64,000 nt of DNA from Myxococcus sp. CA023 (GCF_010998615.1 NZ_JAAEAH010000044.1:1-64000), one strand, 5' to 3'; positions 8,365 to 17,078 are shown, numbered from the stretch's first letter. Numbers and translations: made by a program. Notes: a model not told the origin generated them from the sequence alone.

Positions 8365-9084
8365 TTAAGGGGCGTGGCGCGCCTTCAGGTGCTTGTCGTA
8401 CTGCTGTTGCAGCGCGGCGAAGTAACCGCGCTCCTCCCAGAGCGCGGCGATGAGGCGCTCCGTCAAGGTCTTCATCTCGGCGCTCTCGCCCGGCTCGGGC
8501 GTACGGGGGCCGAGGGCGTCGGAGCTGAAGAAGGCGCGAGTGGCCTCGGCCATGAGCAGGCGGCTGCCGACGAAGAGCCGGCGCAGGGCCTGATTGATGG
8601 GGCGCGGGTCCAACTCCGCGCAGGCGGCGACGATGGCGTCGTGAATCTTCCCGGGCAGCGGGCCCTCCAGGTCCTCGGGCCTCAGGTCGCCACGGTCCAG
8701 GGCATGGTTGAGCAGGTAGCCGTGATGCAGCGCTGATGACGCCACGTCCACGCAGTCCTTCACCCACAAGACGAAGAAGATCTTGCGGAACACCTTGCGC
8801 ACCGGGAAGAGCACCAGGCCCTTCATGTAGCTCATCAGTCGGCCACCCGCCGTCCGCCCCATGTGTGAGCCGGCGAGGACCTCCACCGCCCGGGCCGGTC
8901 TGGGGAGGCCGTGTTCGGAGAGGATGGTGAGGACCATGCTCTCGCGGGCCTGCCGGAGCGCGTAGTCGTCCAGGAAGGGGACGGGGATGAGCGGCGTCAG
9001 GCCGGACACGACGGCGAGAAAGGCCACGCGGCCCAATACGGGGGGCAGCTCGTTCTCGGAAGGACGGGGCTTCGGCTCGGTCAT
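8365..9084 (-). CDS. Conserved hypothetical protein
   Basis: A 239-residue protein I do not recognise. Residues about 18-45 (LGRVAFLAVVSGLTPLIPVP) are hydrophobic and end in an Asp-Asp-Tyr motif (LDDYALRQARESM). A second hydrophobic patch lies around VRKVFRKIFFVLWVKDCVD, and the remainder is amphipathic helix, so it is probably membrane-associated on the cytoplasmic face. The C-terminus is Gln/Lys-rich. No catalytic motif is visible. It is followed on the same strand, 89 bases upstream, by the ketopantoate reductase gene, but an operon is not certain. Confidence 0.6.
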   Translation of the reverse strand: MTEPKPRPSENELPPVLGRVAFLAVVSGLTPLIPVPFLDDYALRQARESMVLTILSEHGLPRPARAVEVLAGSHMGRTAGGRLMSYMKGLVLFPVRKVFRKIFFVLWVKDCVDVASSALHHGYLLNHALDRGDLRPEDLEGPLPGKIHDAIVAACAELDPRPINQALRRLFVGSRLLMAEATRAFFSSDALGPRTPEPGESAEMKTLTERLIAALWEERGYFAALQQQYDKHLKARHAP

Positions 9085-9173
9085 ATGACGTTCATATGCC
9101 CATCGGGCCCGGCGATTGCGCGGGCCCTGAAGGCGGGATGGGTGTTGGCTGGCCTCCAGCCGGACGTCATGGC

Positions 9174-10130
9174 TCAGGCCTTCCGTTCTCCCTGGGCGTG
9201 GGGCAGCAGCAGGACATAGAGGGTGCTCATCACCGGCGTGGGGACGCCCCGCGCACGGCCCCGTCGCACCACCGACCCCTGGAGGTATTCGACCTCCAGC
9301 GGCTTGCCGTTCTCCAGGTCGCCCAGCATGGATGGGCGCATGTGGGCGGGCAGCCCGTCCATGTACTGCACCAGGGCGTCTGGCGTGCGGGTGGTGGTGA
9401 CGCCCTCCGCGGCGGCGACGCTGAGCACCTCGGTGGCGGCCTGCCGGAACACCTCGCGGAAGGCCGGATTGTCCCGGAGGGCGCCCACGGGCAGCCGGGA
9501 CGCGGTGCTGAACGCGGACATGCAGGCGAGGAAGGACAGCTTGTCCCAGAGGGCTCCGCGCGCATCCGCCACGGCTTCCACGGTGACGCCCGCGCCGGCC
9601 AGCGCGTCCCGCAGGGACTGTGCCCGGTCGGAGATGCGCGAGGTGTCACCGAACACTTCTCCGAGCACGATGCGGTGGTTCGTTCCGGTCTGGGTGATGA
9701 CGCCGGGCTCGCTGATGGCGGCGGAGATGTACGTGGTGCCGCCCAGGACGGCGGCTTCGCCCACGGCGGCGGCCACTTCGGAGGGGATGTCCACGCCGTT
9801 CTGCAAGGTGAGCACGAAGGGCGGCGTTTCGCCCGGCGCCGGTGCGCCTCGCGCGGAGAGCAACGTCTTCACCGCGGGGAGCACGGAAGCGACGTCGTAG
9901 TTCTTCACCGCGAGGACCACGACGTCCACGGGGCCGAAGCGCTGGACGTCATCGTCGGCCTTGACCGCGACGGTGAAGTCTCCTTCGGCGCCGTGGATGG
10001 TGAGCCCGTGTTCCCGCATGGCGCGCAGGTGCGCTCCGCGCGCGAGGAACGTCACGTCATGCCCGGCGCGGACCAGCTTCGCGCCGAAGAAACCACCGAC
10101 GCCTCCAGAGCCCAAGATGGCGAATCGCAT
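9174..10130 (-). CDS. panE: 2-dehydropantoate 2-reductase (PanE/ApbA family)
   Basis: The 318-residue enzyme begins MRFAILGSGGVGGFFGAKLV, the Rossmann GxGxxG that binds NADPH. VVLAVKNYDV with the family Lys near residue 75, TLQNGVDIPSEV around residue 110, and ALWDKLSFLACMSAFS near residue 185 with the catalytic Lys all match the ketopantoate reductase family. The known reaction reduces 2-dehydropantoate to pantoate for coenzyme A synthesis, though paralogues with other 2-oxo acid substrates exist. Start chosen at the Rossmann Met; the frame is open for 68 codons upstream without coding features. Confidence 0.88.
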   Translation of the reverse strand: MRFAILGSGGVGGFFGAKLVRAGHDVTFLARGAHLRAMREHGLTIHGAEGDFTVAVKADDDVQRFGPVDVVVLAVKNYDVASVLPAVKTLLSARGAPAPGETPPFVLTLQNGVDIPSEVAAAVGEAAVLGGTTYISAAISEPGVITQTGTNHRIVLGEVFGDTSRISDRAQSLRDALAGAGVTVEAVADARGALWDKLSFLACMSAFSTASRLPVGALRDNPAFREVFRQAATEVLSVAAAEGVTTTRTPDALVQYMDGLPAHMRPSMLGDLENGKPLEVEYLQGSVVRRGRARGVPTPVMSTLYVLLLPHAQGERKA

Positions 10131-10282
10131 GGCGCGGAAGATAACCGCACGTCCCCAGCGGGGCAGGGCTGAATCACGCGCTCGCACTCCGCGCATCAGC
10201 GAGCGAGGCCGCTGTGTTGGAGCACAGTCGCACGACGAGACGGCCTGCTTTCGCCGCCTCGCCGCGACGACTTCAATGGTCC

Positions 10283-11605
10283 TCAGCGGGTCAACGACAC
10301 AGTGACCTTGGGCTCCTCGGGAGGCGGGTGCCACGCCAGGGGGCTGGGAGGCGGCGCGGCCTCGCGGACCATGGGGCGGTGCCGCGCGATGAACGCCGCG
10401 GTGCTCTCCGGGCTGGCACTTGCGGAGAGGATGAGCTCGGGCGTCACGAAGGCGGTGGCGATGGCGTCCGCGACCCGCGCGTCCTTGCTGCCAGCGGCCA
10501 GCAAATCAATCACGTGCGGAGGCGGCGGCTGGAGCAGGGCGTTGGTCCAGTGCGTCGCCGACGCGGTTGCGGCCCACGAGCCCGCTTCGGCCTCCCGACA
10601 GAAGACCTCGTCGAAGGGACGGTTGTCCGCCAGCGCGGTGACGATGTGCTCCGCCAACGCGAAGGCGGAAGCGGACCCCGCGTTGGCCCCCTGGCCCGCG
10701 ACGGGGTCGTTCGTCACGTGCGTGTCGCCCACTGCCAGCGCGAAGCGGCCGTTGGAGAGGGGCGCCCAGCCCTGGCGCACCGTCGGCGTGAAGGAGCCCT
10801 GGAGGTAGTCCATGGGACCTCGCACGCCGAAGCTCGCCGGATCCACGCGCTCGTAGGTGGTGGGCGCGAAGCGCCGCAGGAAGTTCATCAGCATGGCCTC
10901 GAAGGCGCGCGGGTCTTCGTCGTAGCGCTGCGTGCTGAGCCGCGACAGCTCACTGCCGGGAAGGGCTTCGATGAGCACGCTGGGGACCCGGCCGTCCGCG
11001 GTGACGACCTGGGACTCGAAGATCTCGCCCTGGCCCGGAATCAGGTTGGCATTCATCCCAATGGGCTCCTGCATGCGCACGCCCTTGAGCAGCGCTGCGA
11101 AGAGCATGCGCGGCGGCTGCGTGTGCGGCGACAGTGCGGGCACGCGAGGGAACAGGCGTGTCAGGCCATTGCGGCCGGTGGCGACCACCATCAGCGCGTG
11201 CTGTTGGGCCAGGCGCTCCAGCACGTCGAGGTCCACGGGAAGGACCTCCATCTTGCCGCCGCGCGCGACGAAGTCCTCCGCGAGGCGCGGCTGGTATTGC
11301 CGGTAGTCCACGAAGATGGAGGGGGAATCCAGGCGGCCCCGGAGGCTGAACGGGTGAGGGCCGCCGTTCACATGGATGCCAATGTAGAACATGTCGGCGT
11401 TGGGGCCGCTCCAGTGGTCCACTCCCAGGATGCGCTCGCGCATGCGCGTGGGGGCATGGTGCGCCACCGTGTTGAGTAGACGGGAAACCCGTAGCTTGCT
11501 CGGCTCCTGCTCCGTGTAGATCGTCACGGGCACACCGTGGGACAGCAGCTTCAGACCCAGGTGAAGTCCCGCGGTGCCGGCGCCAACAATTGCAATGCGC
11601 TCCAT
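10283..11605 (-). CDS. Styrene/indole monooxygenase (StyA)-like FAD enzyme
   Basis: A 440-residue flavoprotein starting MERIAIVGAGTAGLHLGLKL, an FAD-binding GxGxxG. A ribosome-binding site GGAGGAG lies just ahead. The StyA-like features are NTVAHHAPTRMRERILGVDHW after the first strand, DYRQYQPRLAEDF, and the second FAD motif VGDTHVTNDPVAGQGANAGS near residue 325. StyA enzymes epoxidise styrene or oxidise indole using FADH2 made by a separate reductase StyB. No reductase gene is adjacent, so either an unlinked flavin reductase supplies electrons or the natural substrate differs. It diverges from the TIR-like gene across a 212-base gap. Confidence 0.8.
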   Translation of the reverse strand: MERIAIVGAGTAGLHLGLKLLSHGVPVTIYTEQEPSKLRVSRLLNTVAHHAPTRMRERILGVDHWSGPNADMFYIGIHVNGGPHPFSLRGRLDSPSIFVDYRQYQPRLAEDFVARGGKMEVLPVDLDVLERLAQQHALMVVATGRNGLTRLFPRVPALSPHTQPPRMLFAALLKGVRMQEPIGMNANLIPGQGEIFESQVVTADGRVPSVLIEALPGSELSRLSTQRYDEDPRAFEAMLMNFLRRFAPTTYERVDPASFGVRGPMDYLQGSFTPTVRQGWAPLSNGRFALAVGDTHVTNDPVAGQGANAGSASAFALAEHIVTALADNRPFDEVFCREAEAGSWAATASATHWTNALLQPPPPHVIDLLAAGSKDARVADAIATAFVTPELILSASASPESTAAFIARHRPMVREAAPPPSPLAWHPPPEEPKVTVSLTR

Positions 11606-11817
11606 ATGACTCTCCTCCGTGCCCCGTGCCGTCATGGCTGTGTCGGGATGGACCCCCCAAGGGCCAGGGGCGTTCCTTAACACAACACAAACGGAGATCT
11701 TCAGACAGGACGTACTTGATAGCCGAGAAAAAGAGAGGCGCATTGCGTCATGCCCTGATGGGCAGACGTGGACGTCGGGTTGGGAACAGCAGGTGCGAGG
11801 CTTTACAGTGGGACGCA

Positions 11818-12810
11818 ATGGCCCAGTTCCTCGACGTGGCGTTGAAGGTAGGAGACCTGACCGAGTTCACCGCGGACGCGGTGCTGTTCAAATACGCACA
11901 AAGTCTCTATGGCGCGACGGGTCAAGCGGCGCGGCGCCTGGAGCAGGCAGGCGTTCCCCTGGCGCAGCTCGAGCTCGCGCCGGGCGCGACGCGCCTCGTG
12001 GAGACGCGGGGGGCGCTGACCGCGTCACGGGCGCTCTTCGTGGGCACCGTTCGCCTGGGGGAGTTCGGCTACCACGAGATTCGCCAGTTCGCGGTGCGCG
12101 CGCTGGCGGCCCTGGAGAACCACTCGGGCCTCGCGCATGTCGCGGGCACCGTTCATGGCCCCAACTACGGATTGGATGAAGACGAGGCCGTGCTCGCCTT
12201 CGTGGGCGGGCTCGTTGAAGCCTTCCAACGTGGCTCAGGGCCCCAATCCCTGACGCGCTTCACGGTGGTGGAGCGGAACGCGAGCCGGGCGCAAAGACTG
12301 GCAAAGGCCTTCACGCGCGGCTTGAGCGCAACGCCTGGCGTGGAGCCGCTTCCGGAGGGTGGCTTTCGTGTGCGGCGAATGTCTGCCGTGACGCAGGCGC
12401 CGCCTCTGGCGACGGCGGGCACCGTGTCCATGGCAAAGCCTCACGCCTTCGTGGCCATGCCTTTCGCACCCGAGTTGGAGGACACGTACCACTATGGCAT
12501 CCAGGGTCCGGTGAAGGCCGCGGGCATGCTGTGCGAGCGCGTGGACCAGGAGCTGTTCGACGGCCCCATCATCCAGCGCATCCGCGAGCGCATCGAGACG
12601 GCGAAGGTGGTGATCGCCGACCTGTCCCTGGCGAATCCAAACGTGTACCTGGAGGTCGGCTATGCGTGGGGGCGGGGCCGGCCCACGCTGCTGCTGGTGC
12701 GTGACGTGAAGGAACTCCGCTTCGACGTCGCGTCCTATCGCTGCATCGTCTACCGCAACATTCGCGAGCTGGAGCAGTTGCTGTCGAAGGAGCTCCAGCG
12801 CATGGACTGA
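11818..12810 (+). CDS. Macro-like plus TIR-like two-domain protein, possible conflict effector
   Basis: This 330-residue protein has two modules. Residues about 10-170 carry FTADAVLFKYAQSLYG, a Gly-rich LAPGATRLVETRGA, ALFVGTVRLGEFGYHEI and VHGPNYGLDEDEA; this resembles the macro-like fold of leucine aminopeptidase N-domains. Residues about 208-330 begin AFVAMPFAPELEDTYHYGI and continue with VVIADLSLANPNVYLEVGYA, where Glu279 sits at the position of the catalytic Glu of TIR and nucleoside deoxyribosyltransferase-like domains. In phage defence such domains cleave NAD or nucleotides. No cyclase, STING or argonaute gene is nearby. The role is inferred from fold resemblance only; it could be a housekeeping nucleotide enzyme. 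Confidence 0.68.
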   Translation: MAQFLDVALKVGDLTEFTADAVLFKYAQSLYGATGQAARRLEQAGVPLAQLELAPGATRLVETRGALTASRALFVGTVRLGEFGYHEIRQFAVRALAALENHSGLAHVAGTVHGPNYGLDEDEAVLAFVGGLVEAFQRGSGPQSLTRFTVVERNASRAQRLAKAFTRGLSATPGVEPLPEGGFRVRRMSAVTQAPPLATAGTVSMAKPHAFVAMPFAPELEDTYHYGIQGPVKAAGMLCERVDQELFDGPIIQRIRERIETAKVVIADLSLANPNVYLEVGYAWGRGRPTLLLVRDVKELRFDVASYRCIVYRNIRELEQLLSKELQRMD

Positions 12811-12820
12811 GCCGCGCGCG

Positions 12821-13921
12821 TCACCAGCCGCGCGCGGTGATGGCGTGCGTGCCGGCCCAGGCGCCCTGGCGCAGCAGGTGCAACCGGTCGTGCAGGTTGA
12901 CGGAGGCGCAGGCGTGGTTGGGCACCACGCGCACGCGGTCGCCCACGCGGGGCCGCCAGTCGGTGCGGGAGAGGTCCAGCAGGCCGTGCTCCTCGGACAG
13001 GCCGCGCACCAGGACGTCCGGCCGGTCGAGCAGGGCGCCGTACCCGCCTGCGTCCGTGAAGCCTTCCTCCTTGGCCAGGGCCTTGGAACCCGCGTCGATG
13101 ACGGCCTGTCCCGGCACCGTGGTGCTCACCACCGTGGCCAGCACGGAGTACGCGCATTCGTCCCATGCGCACGCGCCCACCGTCGCGGAGTTGCGGTCGT
13201 TGAAGATGTTGATGCCCGGGCGAATCTCCGTGAGCCCGGTGACCTCGTGCGAACGCCACAGCGTCGGCGTGGAGCCGCCGCTCACGGTTTCGGGCCGCAG
13301 TCCCGCATCCGCCAGGGTGTCCACGTAGGTGGCCAGCCGCGCGGATTGCTCACGCATCGCGTCGCCCAGCTCCGCCTGAGGCATGCGCAGGTGTCCGGCG
13401 TAGAAGGTGATGCCCCGGTACTCCAGGCCACTGCTGGACGTCACTGCGCGGGTAAGGGTGACGGCGTCCTCGGGGGACTGGACCCCCACGCGCCGCATGC
13501 CCAGGTCCAGCTCCACCAGCACGCCCACGGTGCGGCTGGCCCGGCGGGCCTCGCGGCTCAACAGCTCCAGCGCTTCGGCCGAGTCCAGGGCCACGGTGAG
13601 CCGGACCTGAGGTGGCAGCCGCATGAGCCGGACGAGCCGGTCCTCTCCCACGGGCGGATAGCCGAGCAACACGTCGTCGCAGACGGCGGCCATGACCTCG
13701 GCTTCGCGCACGGTGGCCACGGTGACGCCCTGGGCTCCAGCGGCGAGCTGAAGCGCGGTCAACTCCGGCGTCTTGTGCGTTTTCGTGTGTGGCCGCCACC
13801 GCAGGCCATGCTGGCGGGTGTACGTGGCCACGCGCTTCAGGTTGGCGTCCACGCGGTCCAGGTCCACGAGGGCGGCGGGCGTCGTCATCATGTCCAGCGA
13901 GGTCGCGTCCATGCCCTGCAT
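12821..13921 (-). CDS. D-threonine aldolase / D-serine dehydratase family PLP enzyme
   Basis: The 366-residue protein has a fold-type III PLP barrel. The Schiff-base lysine is in WRPHTKTHKTPEL near residue 48, followed by GVTVATVREAEVM. GITFYAGHLRMP and VSGGSTPTLW lie on later strands, and the C-terminal VVPNHACASVNLHD contains the His-X-Cys pair that binds the metal in D-threonine aldolase and eukaryotic-type D-serine dehydratase. It would cleave D-threonine to glycine and acetaldehyde or deaminate D-serine. Start uncertain by three codons. It converges with the TIR-like gene, 10 bases from stop to stop. Confidence 0.85.
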   Translation of the reverse strand: MQGMDATSLDMMTTPAALVDLDRVDANLKRVATYTRQHGLRWRPHTKTHKTPELTALQLAAGAQGVTVATVREAEVMAAVCDDVLLGYPPVGEDRLVRLMRLPPQVRLTVALDSAEALELLSREARRASRTVGVLVELDLGMRRVGVQSPEDAVTLTRAVTSSSGLEYRGITFYAGHLRMPQAELGDAMREQSARLATYVDTLADAGLRPETVSGGSTPTLWRSHEVTGLTEIRPGINIFNDRNSATVGACAWDECAYSVLATVVSTTVPGQAVIDAGSKALAKEEGFTDAGGYGALLDRPDVLVRGLSEEHGLLDLSRTDWRPRVGDRVRVVPNHACASVNLHDRLHLLRQGAWAGTHAITARGW

Positions 13922-14048
13922 GGTGGCACCCTGAAGCGCTCGGCTCCAGGGGGGCAGGGGCGTTCGCCTCCCGTCCGTGAAGTGCTACACCTCTGCGGCC
14001 CGCGAGGTGCGTCGCCGCATCCATTGCTCGTCACGCGGGCGAGGCCAC

Positions 14049-15152
14049 ATGCCAGACACCTCGTTGACCCTCAGGGCCCTCAACCGCGCGACGCTGGCGC
14101 GACAGATGCTGCTGGCGCGTGAGCAGACCTCCGTGCTCGGCGCGGTGGAGCAGCTCCTGGCGCTTCAGGCCCAGCAGGCGAAGCCGCCGTTCATCGGCCT
14201 GTGGTCACGGGTCGCGGGCTTCGAGCGAGACGTGCTCCAGGTGCTGCTCCAGCGCAAGGAGGTGGTCCGCGCCACGTTGATGCGCGGCACGCTGCACCTG
14301 GCGAGCGCGGAGGACTACCGGCACCTGCGAGCCAGCTTCACACCGCTGCTCGAAGCCTCTGTGGCGTCGGTGCTGCGCGAGCGCGCGAAGGGGCTGGACG
14401 TCGCGCCGCTCGTCAAGGAGGCGCGCGCCTTCTTCGATGAAGCGCCGCGCACCTTCGAGGCGCTGCGCGACCACCTGGTGGCCCGGCATCCCCAGAACGA
14501 CGAACGCGCCATGGGCTTCGCGGTGCGGATGTTCCTACCCCTCATCCAGGTCCCCACGGAGACGGAGTGGGGCTACCCCGGCACCACGGACTTCGCGGTC
14601 GCGGAGTCCTGGCTGGGCGCACCGCTGCGCGCCGAAGCGGACCTTCCCACGCTGGTGCAGCGCTACCTCGCGGCCTTCGGTCCCGCATCGGTGACGGATG
14701 CCCAGACCTGGTCCGGCCTCAAGGGCCTGAAGTCCACCTTCGAGGCGCTTCGGCCTTCGCTGCGCACGTTCCGGGACGAGAAGGGGCGGGAGCTGTTTGA
14801 CCTGCCCAAGGCACCCCGGCCGGACGAGGACACGGCTGCACCCGCGCGCTTCCTCCCGGAGTTCGACAGCCTGGTGCTCGGCCATGAGGACCGGGCCCGG
14901 CTGGTGGATGACGCGTACCGCTCCAAGCTCATCACCAAGAATCTGCGAGTCCCCGCCACCTTCCTCGTGGACGGATTCATCGCCGGGACGTGGACGGTGG
15001 AGCGCAAACGCGCGGCGGCTACGCTCGTCGTCGAGCCCTTTGCGCCCATCAAGAAGAAGGACCGTGACGCCCTGGTGAAGGAGGGCGAGGCGCTCCTGCG
15101 TTTCATGGAGCCCGAAGCCCGCACGTTTGAGGTCCGCGGGCACGACCCGTAG
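14049..15152 (+). CDS. AlkZ-like winged-helix DNA glycosylase family protein
   Basis: A 367-residue member of the HTH_42/winged-helix family. Gln40-Ala-Gln42 in LLALQAQQAKPPFIGLWSRV matches the QxQ motif that in AlkZ opens interstrand crosslinks by glycosidic bond cleavage. ATLMRGTLHLASAEDYRHL near residue 80 and the C-terminal LPEFDSLVLGHEDRARLVDD are also typical of the family. AlkZ-type proteins in Streptomyces protect producers from DNA-alkylating toxins such as azinomycin; related proteins repair general lesions. The gene ends three bases from the integrase relic, so it may have arrived with, or lost neighbours to, a mobile element. Assignment to the family is firm; substrate is inferred. 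Confidence 0.8.
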   Translation: MPDTSLTLRALNRATLARQMLLAREQTSVLGAVEQLLALQAQQAKPPFIGLWSRVAGFERDVLQVLLQRKEVVRATLMRGTLHLASAEDYRHLRASFTPLLEASVASVLRERAKGLDVAPLVKEARAFFDEAPRTFEALRDHLVARHPQNDERAMGFAVRMFLPLIQVPTETEWGYPGTTDFAVAESWLGAPLRAEADLPTLVQRYLAAFGPASVTDAQTWSGLKGLKSTFEALRPSLRTFRDEKGRELFDLPKAPRPDEDTAAPARFLPEFDSLVLGHEDRARLVDDAYRSKLITKNLRVPATFLVDGFIAGTWTVERKRAAATLVVEPFAPIKKKDRDALVKEGEALLRFMEPEARTFEVRGHDP

Positions 15153-15154
15153 GT

Positions 15155-15433
15155 GCCGTCCTTCGGGAAGAGGTTGCTGCCCCTGTTTTTGGCCCTGGCG
15201 CCCTCGTCCAGGTAGCGGGGCGCGAACTCCTTCAACGTAGGCACCGCCTTTTTCTCCACGGCCGTGCGGCCTCGTGAGAGCAGCTCGGCCTGCCGCTGCT
15301 AACCCCACGCCTTCGCGCCCGACTTGGAGCCCACAGGCGCCTTCACGCGCTCGTGGTACAGCTCGCTATCGGGCCACTTGAACATGATGTCCACCCCCGG
15401 AAGCGGACGAAGCTCACTCGGCCTGAAGCCCCC
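15155..15433 (-). pseudogene. Relic of a tyrosine-recombinase (integrase) N-terminus
   Basis: Reading the minus strand from 15433 gives one continuous frame interrupted by a single TAG at 15299-15301. It yields VDIMFKWPDSELYHERVKAP, then SKSGAKAWG, the TAG, and QRQAELLSRGRTAVEKKAVP followed by TLKEFAPRYLDEGARAKNR. These match the arm-binding and core-binding N-terminal segments of integrases found in myxobacterial genomic islands, where the second segment is the SAM-like domain start. The catalytic C-terminal domain (Arg, His-X-X-Arg, Tyr) is absent: the similarity fades near 15180, next to the AlkZ-like gene. This is a dead fragment of a mobile element. Confidence 0.72.
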
Positions 15434-15435
15434 GC

Positions 15436-15813
15436 TCAGGTTCCCGAGCCGCGCTCCGCGGCGAGCACCTTCTCCAGCGCCTCCGGGCTTCGCCCCACCA
15501 CAGTCGTCCCGTCGCTGGCGGTAACGATGGGCCGCTGAATCAGCTCTGGGTGCTGGACCATGGCTGCAATCCAGTCGGCACGGTGTGTCGCGTCTCTGGG
15601 CAGCATCTCCAGCGTGGCCTTGGTCGCCGCGGCCTCACCCATGCGCACCAGCTCCCAGGGTTCCAGCCCGAGCCTCCCGAGTACGGCCTCCAGCTCCGCA
15701 GCGGTGGGGGGCGACTCCAGGTAGCGGCGGACGACGTAGGCTGTACCGGACGCATCCAGCGCGGCCATCGCGGCGCGGCACTTTGAACAGGCAGGGTTGA
15801 TCCAGAGCTCCAT
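15436..15813 (-). CDS. ArsC/Spx family protein (arsenate reductase-like)
   Basis: A 125-residue thioredoxin-fold protein starting MELWINPACSKCRAAMAAL, with the ArsC nucleophile Cys in NPACSKCRA (two Cys, CxxC-like). VVRRYLESPPTAAELEAVLG and HPELIQRPIV with the family Arg-Pro pair follow, and the end carries GTTVVGRSPEALEKV. In classic ArsC this Cys forms a thiol-arsenate intermediate reduced by glutaredoxin. No arsR, arsB or other arsenic gene is adjacent, so the physiological role may be redox or Spx-like. The start is fixed by the nucleophile strand; the longer frame has no homology. Confidence 0.85.
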   Translation of the reverse strand: MELWINPACSKCRAAMAALDASGTAYVVRRYLESPPTAAELEAVLGRLGLEPWELVRMGEAAATKATLEMLPRDATHRADWIAAMVQHPELIQRPIVTASDGTTVVGRSPEALEKVLAAERGSGT

Positions 15814-15938
15814 CCGGCCAGTCTCGCACGCTGCGGAGCCGCCCGTCCGCACTCTTGCCGGGCTGTCGGTGCTGCGGCAGGCAGAAGCGAGGCGCGCCCC
15901 CGCTTCGCCTGCCCGTGGAGGTGCCCACGCGCCCCGCA

Positions 15939-16625
15939 TCACCCCGCGGGCGGCGGGCCCACGCACTTGCCGCTGACCTTGTTCCCCCAGCCGGTGGTGC
16001 TCGCCTCTCCCTCGTAGGTGCTCCCATCCCCTCTCAGCTCGAGATGGACGGTGCCGGACGTGCCCTCACGACTGACCCAGGTTCCATCGAAGGCCTGGCC
16101 CGTGACCTTGCCGTTGATGGCGCCGGGCGATGTCGTTCCGGAATAGGTGCCACTGGCGCTCTCGCCAATCTGGACCAATTGCATGGTCCCGAAGATGTTG
16201 TCCGACCAGGTGCCGGAGAATCCCCAGCAGCCGGCAGGGGTGGGGGCCCCCGGCGTCGGGCCTCCCGGGGCAGAAGCGGGTGCACAGGCCGCCCCGACCG
16301 CCTCTTCAAAGGCGGCGAAATCGCGTCCGCCGATTGGCTGGCTCCAGTCGGGTGGCCGGATGGCCCGAACTCCCGGGCGGTTGACATATTGGTAGATGTA
16401 GAACTGGCCGCCGTTCTCACCCGGGCCATTGCAGTTGATGATGCTGACGACCGACTCCTCGACGATGAGTTTTCCCGTCGCATCGCGCGACTCGGGCTGG
16501 CGAAACTGCTGAATGATCTCGGCGGCATTCGCGCTTCCTCCGAAGAGGACCAGCGACGACAGCAAGGCCCGCACGCTGAGGAACTCCAGGTGGGGGCGCG
16601 CCGCTTTGGACTGATTCGAATTCAT
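15939..16625 (-). CDS. Secreted protein with C-terminal beta-rich domain
   Basis: The 228-residue product starts MNSNQSKAARPHLEFLSVRA and carries a signal peptide ending near FGGSANA-A. Residues 35-110 (SVVSIINCNGPGENGGQFYI and VNRPGVRAIRPPDW) are of unknown fold. A Pro/Gly/Thr linker leads to a domain starting CWGFSGTWSDNIFGTMQLVQ with GTYSGT, GKVTGQAFDGTW and EGEASTTGWGNKVSGKC. This alternation of Gly-Thr-Trp strands is typical of an eight-stranded beta-barrel closed by two Cys. Function is unknown. A purine-rich site GGAGAGCC precedes the ATG. Confidence 0.68.
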   Translation of the reverse strand: MNSNQSKAARPHLEFLSVRALLSSLVLFGGSANAAEIIQQFRQPESRDATGKLIVEESVVSIINCNGPGENGGQFYIYQYVNRPGVRAIRPPDWSQPIGGRDFAAFEEAVGAACAPASAPGGPTPGAPTPAGCWGFSGTWSDNIFGTMQLVQIGESASGTYSGTTSPGAINGKVTGQAFDGTWVSREGTSGTVHLELRGDGSTYEGEASTTGWGNKVSGKCVGPPPAG

Positions 16626-16862
16626 TCTCGGCTCTCCAGTGGTGGTGCGGTGTCGATTGGCCGCACGCCGCCGGAGTTTGTGTACGTCGCGCCTGCGACG
16701 GGAGGCACGGCGCTCTTGAGCTAGCAGCGGGACGCCGGGCCCTGTACTCCAGACCGCTGGTGGGGCCAGGCATGGCAGCGCGCGTCCTGCTGACACGCGG
16801 CCGCACACGCAGTGGCGTTCTGCGTTGAGGCCTTGAGGAAGCGCTCGCCTGGCACGCAGGCT

Positions 16863-17078
16863 TCACGTGGCTCGCGTGAACACATGCCTGTGGCTCACCT
16901 GATAGGCCCGCGTGCGGATGAGCTCGCGGAGGGAGCGCGGCGCGGCCATCCAGCGAAGGACCGAGACCGGAGACGTCTTGTCCGTCGAGATGAGGGCGAC
17001 GCTGCCGATGCCGAGGAGTCGGTCCAGCAGGCTCTGCACGACTCGCCAGTGAGTCGTGCTTTCCAGCTTTTTCTCGGG
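16863..17078 (-). pseudogene. Fragment of a bacterial PH-domain (bPH2) protein
   Basis: A 71-codon open frame with no start codon and a TAG just upstream (17079-17081). Its translation contains WRVVQSLLDRLLGIGSVALI, then STDKTSPVSVLRWMAAPRSL and RELIRTRAYQ. These match the last strands and helix of the YdbT-type bPH2 domain, where VQSLLDRLLGIG and P-x-LRELI are the conserved pieces. The N-terminal membrane helices and first strands are gone. It shows no ribosome-binding site. I take it as a degenerate 3' fragment. The neighbouring sequence up to 16625 and down to 17119 shows no other gene. Confidence 0.62.
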
